DNA of 64,000 bases from Hyphomonas sp. (GTDB taxonomy: Bacteria > Pseudomonadota > Alphaproteobacteria > Caulobacterales > Hyphomonadaceae). The notes beneath the pieces were generated by a model, which was given only the letters and a program-made list of their open reading frames with translations, was not told where the DNA came from and ran no database searches. This document shows, piece by piece, positions 57,085 to 64,000 of this stretch. Each line of letters begins with the position of its first letter. Positions within the stretch are counted from its first letter, which is position 1. Location: positions 62,001 to 126,000 of the forward strand of contig VMTE01000022.1 of assembly GCA_013791775.1 (NCBI GenBank). The letters run 5' to 3'. Position numbers and translations under genes: made by a program.

Positions 57085-57972
57085 ATGAAACGCTATCTCC
57101 TCCCCTCCCTTTTCGCCCTGCTCGCGGCCTGCCAGACCGCCCCGGTCCCGGCACCCGCCGCACCTGTCGCCGCCGAGACTTCGGCGCCGCCGGTCGCCGC
57201 GCCGACGCCGGGCCAGCAATGGCTCTATGGGTCGGCCGAGGGACGCATCGCGTTGGTGCAAGGCTGGAACGCCGTTGCGGCTTATGTGGAATCCAGGGCT
57301 GCCGCCCGGCCGAATGCCAGCGTCGTGCTGGCGCCGGGGGCGAGCGCTGAGGCGGCAGAGTTCCTGCCCTGCGGTGACAAGCCGCTCGCCGCCGTGTTCG
57401 ATGCCGACGAGACGCTGATCTGGAATCTCGGCGTGACGGCAGCGACCCAGCGGATGGGCAAGGCATTCGATCCGAAGGTCTGGAACGACTGGGAGCAGAC
57501 CGGCGCGGGCAAGGCCGTCGCCATCCCCGGCGCGCTGGACGCCCTCGCCCGCATCCGCGCGGCCGGGGTCGAGGTGATCGTCAACACCAACCGCAGCGCC
57601 GGCAACGCCGAAGGCAACGCCGCGACACTCAGCGCCGCCGGCACTGGAAACTTCGTACACGGATCAACGCTGTTCCTCCGGGGCGATGACGACCAGGGCT
57701 CCGGCAAGGATGGCCGGCGCGCGACGATCTCCGAAACCTATTGCGTCGTGGCGCTGGTCGGTGACCAGTTGGGCGACATCGCCGACCTGTTCAACGCCAA
57801 ATCCCTGACCCCGCCGGAACGCAAGGCGCTGACCACAAGCGCCGCGTTCGACCCGATGTGGGGCAATGGCTGGTTCATACTGGCAAACCCCGCCTATGGC
57901 CCGTCGATTGCCGGAACGATGGTCGAGGTCTTCCCGGCCAGCACCTATTGGGAACCGGCCAGTCCGGAATAG
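57085..57972 (+). CDS. HAD-superfamily acid phosphatase lipoprotein (class B/e(P4) type)
   Basis: A 295-residue lipoprotein: signal MKRYLLPSLFALLAACQTAP with lipobox LLAAC, followed by a Pro/Ala-rich spacer. The HAD catalytic motif FDADETLIWN has the nucleophile Asp and acid-base Asp; NTNRSAGNAEGNAATLSAAG supplies motif II and GDQLGDIADLFN motif III/IV. The e(P4)/OlpA family acts on 5'-nucleotides or other phosphomonoesters at the outer membrane or in the periplasm. Substrate unknown. The upstream frame open from 56335 is a shadow of the monooxygenase gene. Start ATG 57085. Confidence 0.88.
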   Translation: MKRYLLPSLFALLAACQTAPVPAPAAPVAAETSAPPVAAPTPGQQWLYGSAEGRIALVQGWNAVAAYVESRAAARPNASVVLAPGASAEAAEFLPCGDKPLAAVFDADETLIWNLGVTAATQRMGKAFDPKVWNDWEQTGAGKAVAIPGALDALARIRAAGVEVIVNTNRSAGNAEGNAATLSAAGTGNFVHGSTLFLRGDDDQGSGKDGRRATISETYCVVALVGDQLGDIADLFNAKSLTPPERKALTTSAAFDPMWGNGWFILANPAYGPSIAGTMVEVFPASTYWEPASPE

Positions 57973-58256
57973 GGCTTACCTCCCTCAAGGTTTGGAAAAG
58001 GTCGCCCGCAGAGCCGATGGGGACACTGGCTGTGCAGGCGACCTTTGAAACAGCGCGCGTAGGGTGGGGAACACACGGCGCCGTCAGTTCGAACCTGATT
58101 TGCCGCGCTTCTGCGAGGCGTGATTCCCGTGAGCCGCGAAAAGTTTCCTCCCAGAAACCTTCCCGGCGGGCATCTTCCGTCGATCCTATTGAATTAACCA
58201 TTCAGCTGTGTGTCAATGTGCCCACATCGGCAGTTTTGCACAGGGGTGGGGCAAAA

Positions 58257-59138
58257 ATGCACGTCCAGAACTGGGACGATTATCGCTATGTTGCGGTGCT
58301 CGCGCGCACCGGCTCGCTGGCCGAGACCAGCCGGCTGTTGGGCGTTGACCGGTCAACGGTGCAGCGCCGCATCAGAGCGCTCGAACACCGGCTCGGCTAC
58401 AACCTGTTCCTGAGGAATGGCGCACGTTACAAGGCACTGGCCGAAGCTCAGCCCATCCTTGCGGCGGCGCGCTCGCTGGAATCGGCGATCAGTCCGGTCG
58501 CTGCACCCGCCGCTGGCGAGACCATCGCGGGCAACCTGTCGATCACCACGACCGACTCGATCTACATGTCCGGCGTCAGCGAGATGATCGACGATTTCCA
58601 GGCCCTGCACCCGTCATTGCGCCTGAACCTGTCCGTGACCACCCGCCGGCTGGCGCTTGACCAACTGGAGTCCGACGTCGCGATCCGGCCTTCGGATTCG
58701 CCGCCGGACCATTTCGTGGGCCGCCGGATCTGCGACCTGTCTTTCGGCGTGTATTCGAGCCGCGCCTACCTTCAGAACAATCCCAGCCCGCGCCGCGAGG
58801 AGCACACCTGGCTGACGGTCAGCGACGACATGAGCAATTCGCCGCCAGGCCGCTGGATCGAAGCGCATGTGCCGGCGGATCGCCGGGTGCTGAGGGCCGA
58901 CACGTTCATCGCGATTGCCGAAGCCTGCCGGCTGGGACGCGGTGCGGCGCTGCTGCCCAAGTCCTATGCAATCCGGCTGCCCGAACTGGTTTGTCTCGAT
59001 CACCTGATGGACAGCCCGCATGTCACCGGCCTCTGGCTGTTGACGCACCCCGACATGCGCAACAATCCGAGAGTCCGCGCCTTTCTTGATTTCATGGGGC
59101 AGAGTTTGTCGAAGAAGAAGGCGCATTTCGGCGGCTGA
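58257..59138 (+). CDS. LysR family transcriptional regulator
   Basis: A 293-residue regulator. The HTH is near the start (MHVQNWDDYRYVAVLARTGS, LAETSRLLGVDRSTVQRRIR), followed by the linker helix and a periplasmic-binding-protein-like effector domain (GNLSITTTDSIYMSGVSEMI, LRLNLSVTTRRLALDQLESD, PDHFVGRRICDLSFGVYSSR). The in-frame extension upstream of ATG 58257 lacks homology character and crosses a compact leader. Target genes are unclear; the alpha/beta hydrolase gene 63 bases downstream is the best candidate. Effector unknown. Confidence 0.9.
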   Translation: MHVQNWDDYRYVAVLARTGSLAETSRLLGVDRSTVQRRIRALEHRLGYNLFLRNGARYKALAEAQPILAAARSLESAISPVAAPAAGETIAGNLSITTTDSIYMSGVSEMIDDFQALHPSLRLNLSVTTRRLALDQLESDVAIRPSDSPPDHFVGRRICDLSFGVYSSRAYLQNNPSPRREEHTWLTVSDDMSNSPPGRWIEAHVPADRRVLRADTFIAIAEACRLGRGAALLPKSYAIRLPELVCLDHLMDSPHVTGLWLLTHPDMRNNPRVRAFLDFMGQSLSKKKAHFGG

Positions 59139-59201
59139 TCGCCCGATGCGATTGCCGCGCGGGCGTGTCGAATGTATTCCTGCCACAAGGGGGCAAAATT
59201 C

Positions 59202-59933
59202 ATGATCCTGTTCGTACACGGTGTTCCCGACACCCCGGCCTTGTGGCAACCGCTGATCCGGGCGCTGGGCCTTCAGCCGGATTCCTTCCGGGCGCTCGCC
59301 CTGCCGGGCTTTGGCACGCCGCTGCCGGACGGCTTCACCTGCACCAAGGACGCCTATGCCGACTGGCTGACCGGCCAGATGGAAGCGGTGGGCGAACCGG
59401 TTCACATCGTGGGGCATGACTGGGGCGCGCTGCTGGTCCTGCGCGCTGCCTCGATGCGCCCTGATCTGGTCTCAAGCTGGTGCGTCACCAACGCCGTCAT
59501 CGACAAGGACTATACCGGCCACCGTACCGCGCGGATGTGGGCGACCCCGGTGCTGGGCGAGCTGGTGATGCTGGGCATGCGCAACAAGGTCAGGCTGGAA
59601 GCCGGCCTCGTCGAAGGCGGCATGCCGGCAAGCCTGGCGCACGAGGAAGTGGGGCATATCGACAAGACGATGCGCCAGTCGATCCTCAAGCTCTACCGTT
59701 CGGCGCTCGGTCTCAACTTTCGCGGCGCCTGGGTGGACGATCTCGCCAACCTGCCGAAGCGGGGACAGTTGTTCTGGGGCGAGACCGATCCCTTCGTGGA
59801 GCTCGCGGTGGCGGAGCGCTTTTCGCAGATGTGGGGCACGCCCCTGCACGTGGCGCGCGGCGCCGGCCACTGGGCCTGCCATGAACGCGCGGAAGAATTC
59901 GCGGGCGTTCTGGCCGCGCACTGGTCGCGCTGA
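59202..59933 (+). CDS. Alpha/beta hydrolase with Asp nucleophile (epoxide hydrolase/haloalkane dehalogenase-like)
   Basis: A 243-residue alpha/beta hydrolase starting MILFVHGVPDTPALWQPLIR. The nucleophile elbow is GHDWGA, so the nucleophile is Asp, not Ser, which is the pattern of epoxide hydrolases, haloalkane dehalogenases and fluoroacetate dehalogenases. A cap domain follows (about residues 110-190), then WGETDPFVEL (acid) and GAGHWACHERAEEF (His). The exact reaction cannot be predicted. ATG 59202 follows AAGGGGGC; ATG 59172 (MYSCHKGAKF) is weaker. Possibly controlled by the LysR gene upstream. Confidence 0.87.
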   Translation: MILFVHGVPDTPALWQPLIRALGLQPDSFRALALPGFGTPLPDGFTCTKDAYADWLTGQMEAVGEPVHIVGHDWGALLVLRAASMRPDLVSSWCVTNAVIDKDYTGHRTARMWATPVLGELVMLGMRNKVRLEAGLVEGGMPASLAHEEVGHIDKTMRQSILKLYRSALGLNFRGAWVDDLANLPKRGQLFWGETDPFVELAVAERFSQMWGTPLHVARGAGHWACHERAEEFAGVLAAHWSR

Positions 59934-59937
59934 CACC

Positions 59938-62535
59938 TCAGGCGGCTTCCTGTTGAGGCGTGCCGATTTCGCGCTTCACAAGCTCCGAGAGCTGACGAAC
60001 CGAGAACGGCTTCGGCAGGAAGGACACCGCACGGTCGTCCAGCTGCTTGGCCAGTTCCTGTTCGGCATAGCCCGAGATGAAGATCACCCGCGCATGGCCG
60101 AGCTGGACGCGCGCCTGCTTGATCAGCGTGGGCCCGTTCATGCCCGGCATGACAACGTCCGAGATCACGAGATCGAACTCGCCCGGCTTGGCGTTGATGA
60201 TCTCGAGCGCTTCCTCGCCGTCCTGGGCTTCCTCGACCTCGTAGCCGCGCGAGCGCAGTACGGAGACCGCAATGTCGCGTACGCCGGCCTCGTCCTCGAT
60301 AACGAGGATGCGGCCGCGGCCCGACAGATCGAGTGGACGCATCTGCGCCTTCTGCTCCGCCGCCTGATCAATCGGTGCCGGAATTTCCGCCGCCGGCAGG
60401 GCCGGCAGGTAGATGTGGAAATTGGTGCCCTTACCGGCGGTCGACACAGGCTGGATGTAGCCGCCCGACTGTTTGATGATTCCGAACACGGTCGCTAGCC
60501 CGAGACCCGTGCCGTAGCCCTTTTCCTTCGTGGTGAAGAAGGGCTGGAAGATCTTCTCCTGCAGCGACTTCGGAATGCCGCCGCCGGTGTCTTCGACTTC
60601 GATCAGCAGGTAATCGCCGTCTTCGACATAATCGAAGCCTTTGGCATGCGCTTCGCGCCCCGTGGTGCGGCTGGTACGGATCACAAGCTTGCCGCCGTCC
60701 CGGTGGCTGAGCATCGCATCACGCGCATTGGTGACAAGGTTGATGATCGCGGTTTCGAGCTGGCTCTTGTCGGCGCGGATCCACGGCACATCGCGGCCAT
60801 GGTTGACCTCGAGCGTGATGCGCTCGTCGATGACGCCGCGCAGCAGGATCGAGAATTCCGTCAGGAAGTCGGTCGTGCTGAAGACTTCCCGCTTGAACGT
60901 CTGCTCACGCGCATAGGCCAGCAGGCCGCGCACCAGGTCGCGCGAGCGCACGGTCGCTTCGTTGATGGCCTTCAGGTTGTCGAAGGACGGATCACCGACC
61001 GGGTGGCGCGCCACGAGCGCTTCCTGGTTGCCCATCGTGATCTGCAGCATGTTGTTGATCTCGTGCGCGATGCGGCCGGCAATCTTGCCGATGGCCTGCA
61101 TCTTCTCGCCGTGGGCGAGGCGCTGCTCGAGCTGGCGGTGCTCGGAGATGTCAACGACATAGGCCACCGAAGGCCGGCCGGCGGCATTCAGGGTGACGAA
61201 GACGTTGACGTACTGGGCATCCTGTCCGGCGATGCGCAGCGACACCGGCTTGTCGACCGCCTGGACCAAGGCGGTGCTGAGTGCGTTCTGGCCTTCCTCG
61301 TCCGAGACGAACAGGTCGGAGAAGCGCGAGCCGGGCGTGGCGCGTCCGCCGCTGAGTTCCATCAGGGCGCGGTTGGCATCGAGGATGATCGCCCCGTCGA
61401 CCCGGTCGCCTTCGAGGCGGACGGCGCCGAACGGCGCGTCGTCGAACATCGGGTCACCATCGGCGCGCATCGGGCGGGAGGCGCCCTGCAGTGCAAAGCG
61501 GTCGCCTTCGCCGTTCAGTACCTGCGGGCTTGGCAGCAGGATCGTGCGGCCGTTGGCGTCGGCGCCGCGGCCGGACCAGGTGGTGATCGCCTGGACGGGA
61601 ATTTCCACGCCGTCGCGGGCGCGCAGCTGGATGTCGGCACGTCCCGGCGCGCCCGACTTGCGGTCGCGCCCCAGCAGCTTCACGAATTCCGGACGCATGA
61701 TGTCGTCGATGCGGATATTCTTCGCCGACTCCGGCAGGCCGAGCAGTTCGCGCAGGTAGCCGTTGGCGTAGGTGATGGTGCCATCCGGGCGGGCAGCGAA
61801 GAACCCCATCGGCGCGTCTTCGACATAAAGCGATTTGAGGTCGGCAGCGCCGGTCGCCTCGATCTGGCCGGCGATCCGGCGGATGCGCCAGAGGACCCGG
61901 CCGCGCGGCAGCGGCGAAACCGTCACTTCGAACTGGGCCGGCACCTGTTCCGGGCCGAGCGCCACGGGCGGTAGCAGCTCGCGGCGGCGCACACCGGCCT
62001 TGGCGGCCTTCGACAGACGGTAAACCGGCGCCGCAAGGCCGGGGCTCGCGCCAAACAGTCGGTCAACGGTGACGGGGCCGTTTTCGCTGGGCCCGGTCAC
62101 CAGGGCCAGCGCCGCGAGTTCGTCATAGGCGGGATTGGCGGCAACCGGCGCACCGCCGGATTCGGTCACCAGCACGGCCTCGTCGAGCGCTTCGATCCAG
62201 GGGAAACGCGGGGCGCCGGCATTCGCAATCCGGGCGGCAGCGCCGCGCTCGGGGAAGAGGCCGATGAAGCGGCCCGCGCCGCGCACGGTCCACAGCAGGA
62301 AGACAAGGCCGCCCGAGGCCATGGTGATCAGCAGGATGGATCCGGTGGCGCCCGACGCATGGGGGCGCGCCAGCGACACGCTCGCGGCGGCAATCGAAAG
62401 CAGGAGACAGCCCCAGAAGGCCAGCTGGAGCAGATCGACCTTCTGGCCCGGCGGGCGGCCTTCGGCCGACGTACCGGTGTCGTCGGTCCCACCCAGGACT
62501 TGAGACAAATCAAAGGCTTCTGTTTCTTTTTTCAT
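59938..62535 (-). CDS. cckA: Cell-cycle hybrid histidine kinase CckA
   Basis: An 865-residue hybrid kinase. Two membrane segments near residues 30-80 (LQLAFWGCLLLSIAAASVSL, ILLITMASGGLVFLLWTV) precede PAS-like domains, the HisKA box IAGRIAHEINNMLQITMGNQ with His491, the ATPase region (RADKSQLETAIINLVTNARD, VEDTGGGIPKSLQEKIFQPF, GTGLGLATVFGIIKQSGG) and a receiver with Asp793 in LVISDVVMPGMNG. RHPVGDPSFDNLKAINEATV after the His is a CckA hallmark. In Caulobacter, CckA drives the phosphorelay to CtrA through ChpT, which sets the cell cycle. The H box HEINNM differs from the HDFNNL usual in CckA. Confidence 0.93.
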   Translation of the reverse strand: MKKETEAFDLSQVLGGTDDTGTSAEGRPPGQKVDLLQLAFWGCLLLSIAAASVSLARPHASGATGSILLITMASGGLVFLLWTVRGAGRFIGLFPERGAAARIANAGAPRFPWIEALDEAVLVTESGGAPVAANPAYDELAALALVTGPSENGPVTVDRLFGASPGLAAPVYRLSKAAKAGVRRRELLPPVALGPEQVPAQFEVTVSPLPRGRVLWRIRRIAGQIEATGAADLKSLYVEDAPMGFFAARPDGTITYANGYLRELLGLPESAKNIRIDDIMRPEFVKLLGRDRKSGAPGRADIQLRARDGVEIPVQAITTWSGRGADANGRTILLPSPQVLNGEGDRFALQGASRPMRADGDPMFDDAPFGAVRLEGDRVDGAIILDANRALMELSGGRATPGSRFSDLFVSDEEGQNALSTALVQAVDKPVSLRIAGQDAQYVNVFVTLNAAGRPSVAYVVDISEHRQLEQRLAHGEKMQAIGKIAGRIAHEINNMLQITMGNQEALVARHPVGDPSFDNLKAINEATVRSRDLVRGLLAYAREQTFKREVFSTTDFLTEFSILLRGVIDERITLEVNHGRDVPWIRADKSQLETAIINLVTNARDAMLSHRDGGKLVIRTSRTTGREAHAKGFDYVEDGDYLLIEVEDTGGGIPKSLQEKIFQPFFTTKEKGYGTGLGLATVFGIIKQSGGYIQPVSTAGKGTNFHIYLPALPAAEIPAPIDQAAEQKAQMRPLDLSGRGRILVIEDEAGVRDIAVSVLRSRGYEVEEAQDGEEALEIINAKPGEFDLVISDVVMPGMNGPTLIKQARVQLGHARVIFISGYAEQELAKQLDDRAVSFLPKPFSVRQLSELVKREIGTPQQEAA

Positions 62536-62713
62536 AGTCTACCGCCAATTCACCCGGCCCGCCGCCGGAAGCGCGATTATCCCCGCCGCGACGGCCGCCG
62601 CTCCGGGGACTTTCCTGGTTACTATCTTCTCGCACGGGAAAGGTTAACGAATCCAAAAAAACGGTTAAGACCAACCTGTCACATCGGCTAACCACAACAG
62701 GATTCGGCGGCAC

Positions 62714-64000
62714 ATGATAATCCGGACTGCGCTTGCACTCGCCCTTTTTGCCACCGCCTCAGCCTGCGGCACGCCCACCCACCGCGATCCCGGCGGCCCG
62801 GCCTACTCGGCCGAAGCCGTTGTGGCCGAATCGACCCGCCTGAACGCCTGGTTCGAGCAGAAATTCGATGAAGACGTCGCCCGCGACCCGATGCGCCAGA
62901 CCTATCTGGGCATCAAGGACCGCTACGGCGAATGGACCGACCCGTCAGACGCCTTCGAGCGCGCCGAACTCGACTTCCAGCGGGCCAATGTGGCTGAAAT
63001 GAAAGCGAATTTCGACTTCGACAAGCTGGACCACCAGACCCAGCTGTCCTGGCGCCTGGCTGAATACCAGCTGGAGCGCGCTGAAGCCGCCTTTCCCTTC
63101 CGGGGCCACGACTACACGTTCAACCAGATGTTCGGCATCCAGTCCGGCATTCCCGCCTTCCTGATCAACCAGCACAAGGTGGCCACCCCTTCGGACGCCG
63201 AAGCCTACATCGCCCGGCTCGAAGGCGTCCGCGACTATCTCGGCCAGCACGTTGCCAATGCGCGCGAGGCGGCGGCGAAAGGCATCCAGCCGCCCGCCTT
63301 CGTGTATGACTACGTCCTGTCGGACGCGCGCGGCGTGATCACCGGCTATCCCTTTTCCGGCACGGGCGATGGCAGCGATGACAGCCCGTTGATGGCCGAT
63401 TTCCGCGAGAAGACCGCCGCGCTGGCCACCAGCGGCGCCCTCACCGAAGAGGCCGCCGATGCCCTCAACGCGCGGGCGGCAGACGCGCTGAAGGCCTCCG
63501 TTGGCCCGGCCTACGAGGCGGCAATCGAGGAACTGGCGCGCCAGCAACTGAACGCCAATGCCGATGACGGCGCCTGGAAGCTGCCGGACGGCGAAGCGTA
63601 TTACAATATGCGGCTGGCGCAGATGACGACGACCGGCATGACGGCGGAAGAAATCCACCAGCTCGGCCTCGATGAAGTGGCGCGTATCCAGGACGAGATG
63701 AAGGCGATCATGGCCGAAGTCGGCTTTGACGGCAGCCTGAAGGACTTCTTCGAGTTCATGCGCACCGATCCGCGCTTCTACAAACCCAATACACCGGAAG
63801 GCAAAGCCGCGTATCTGGCAGAGGCCGAAGCCGCCATCGCCCGGATGAAGGGCGACCTGCCGAAACTGTTCAACACCTTCCCGAAGGCGGACCTCGAGGT
63901 GAAGGCCGTGGAGGCCTTCCGCGAGAAGTCCGCCGGCAAGGCATTCTATTCGCGCCCTGCCCCGGATGGCAGCCGGCCGGGCACCTACTATGCCAATCTC
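62714..64000 (+). CDS. DUF885 family lipoprotein (3' truncated by window end)
   Basis: An open frame of 429 codons that runs past the window. It starts MIIRTALALALFATASACGT, a lipoprotein signal with lipobox TASAC, and continues with DUF885 text: RLNAWFEQKFDEDVARDPMR, YLGIKDRYGEWTD, TFNQMFGIQSGIPAFLINQH, QPPAFVYDYVLSDARGVIT, AYYNMRLAQMTTTGMTAEEI. DUF885 proteins are often metal-dependent peptidase-like; the HExxH-containing part is expected beyond the window. It is divergent from cckA across 178 bases; nothing else links them. Confidence 0.88.
   Translation, partial: MIIRTALALALFATASACGTPTHRDPGGPAYSAEAVVAESTRLNAWFEQKFDEDVARDPMRQTYLGIKDRYGEWTDPSDAFERAELDFQRANVAEMKANFDFDKLDHQTQLSWRLAEYQLERAEAAFPFRGHDYTFNQMFGIQSGIPAFLINQHKVATPSDAEAYIARLEGVRDYLGQHVANAREAAAKGIQPPAFVYDYVLSDARGVITGYPFSGTGDGSDDSPLMADFREKTAALATSGALTEEAADALNARAADALKASVGPAYEAAIEELARQQLNANADDGAWKLPDGEAYYNMRLAQMTTTGMTAEEIHQLGLDEVARIQDEMKAIMAEVGFDGSLKDFFEFMRTDPRFYKPNTPEGKAAYLAEAEAAIARMKGDLPKLFNTFPKADLEVKAVEAFREKSAGKAFYSRPAPDGSRPGTYYANL

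Noticed and set aside
58070-58120. tRNA-like T arm (GTCAG-TTCGAAC-CTGAT) in the leader before the LysR gene
   Set aside because: No matching 5' acceptor half, D arm or anticodon arm fits upstream and no CCA follows; at most a remnant or chance.

Overview
The window is 64 kb of dense, GC-rich bacterial chromosome, about 60 genes on both strands. It reads as an alphaproteobacterium, probably of the Caulobacterales/Hyphomonadaceae type. The reasons are a CckA cell-cycle hybrid kinase, the glnD-murJ-trpS order, an alpha-type Fur/Mur without the C-terminal cysteine pairs, a glutathione-dependent formaldehyde pathway, and a large TonB-dependent receptor with the alanine-rich signal region common in that group. 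The family name is inference: no rRNA is present and no search could be run. I see no transposase, integrase, phage module or CRISPR array.

Layout. 1-4340: glutathione-dependent formaldehyde detoxification (frmA, VOC protein, GST on the other strand, frmB, exported DsrE-like protein), with an AT-richer HEPN-like gene (815-1429) set between frmA and the VOC gene. 4344-13536: housekeeping genes (hemN, DEAD-box helicase, gyrB, a VOC protein, a His-rich cation efflux transporter, trxB) and a composite palindromic repeat at 10530-10661. 13552-21344: an exported protein with a TonB-like C-terminus, a TPR-like protein, an L-2-hydroxyglutarate oxidase-like flavoprotein, a tRNA with a CAT anticodon, a patatin-Omp85 fusion, a CBS-type hybrid kinase and a ClpP-like protease. 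21581-29004: an unknown membrane protein, recQ with an unknown upstream gene, pirin behind an 11-bp dyad, a secreted protein, a SnoaL-like/TetR pair with a candidate operator, and an MscS-type channel. 29438-34955: TonB-dependent receptor, sugar dehydrogenase lipoprotein, fur and a dienelactone hydrolase.

35007-39064: rimI and tsaB lie on the minus strand, separated by an Hsp70-like gene, a small membrane-associated ORF, a CPBP protease and several palindromic repeats. 39248-47769: a nitroreductase, a NifU-like protein, a DUF2333 protein, a PCu(A)C lipoprotein, trpS, murJ and glnD. 47804-49586: an Lrp-type regulator divergent from methionine gamma-lyase, with a 15-bp palindrome between them. 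49583-55832: EthD and acyl-CoA dehydrogenase, truA, SemiSWEET, a GNAT, fmt, a 55-residue small membrane protein, def and rmuC. 55987-64000: nitronate monooxygenase, a HAD acid phosphatase lipoprotein, a LysR regulator, an Asp-nucleophile alpha/beta hydrolase, cckA and a partial DUF885 lipoprotein.

The best candidates for new biology are the HEPN-like gene in the formaldehyde operon, the small gene between def and fmt, the patatin-Omp85 secretion protein, and the three promoter-region palindromes beside regulatory or cupin genes (25039, 26567, 48287).
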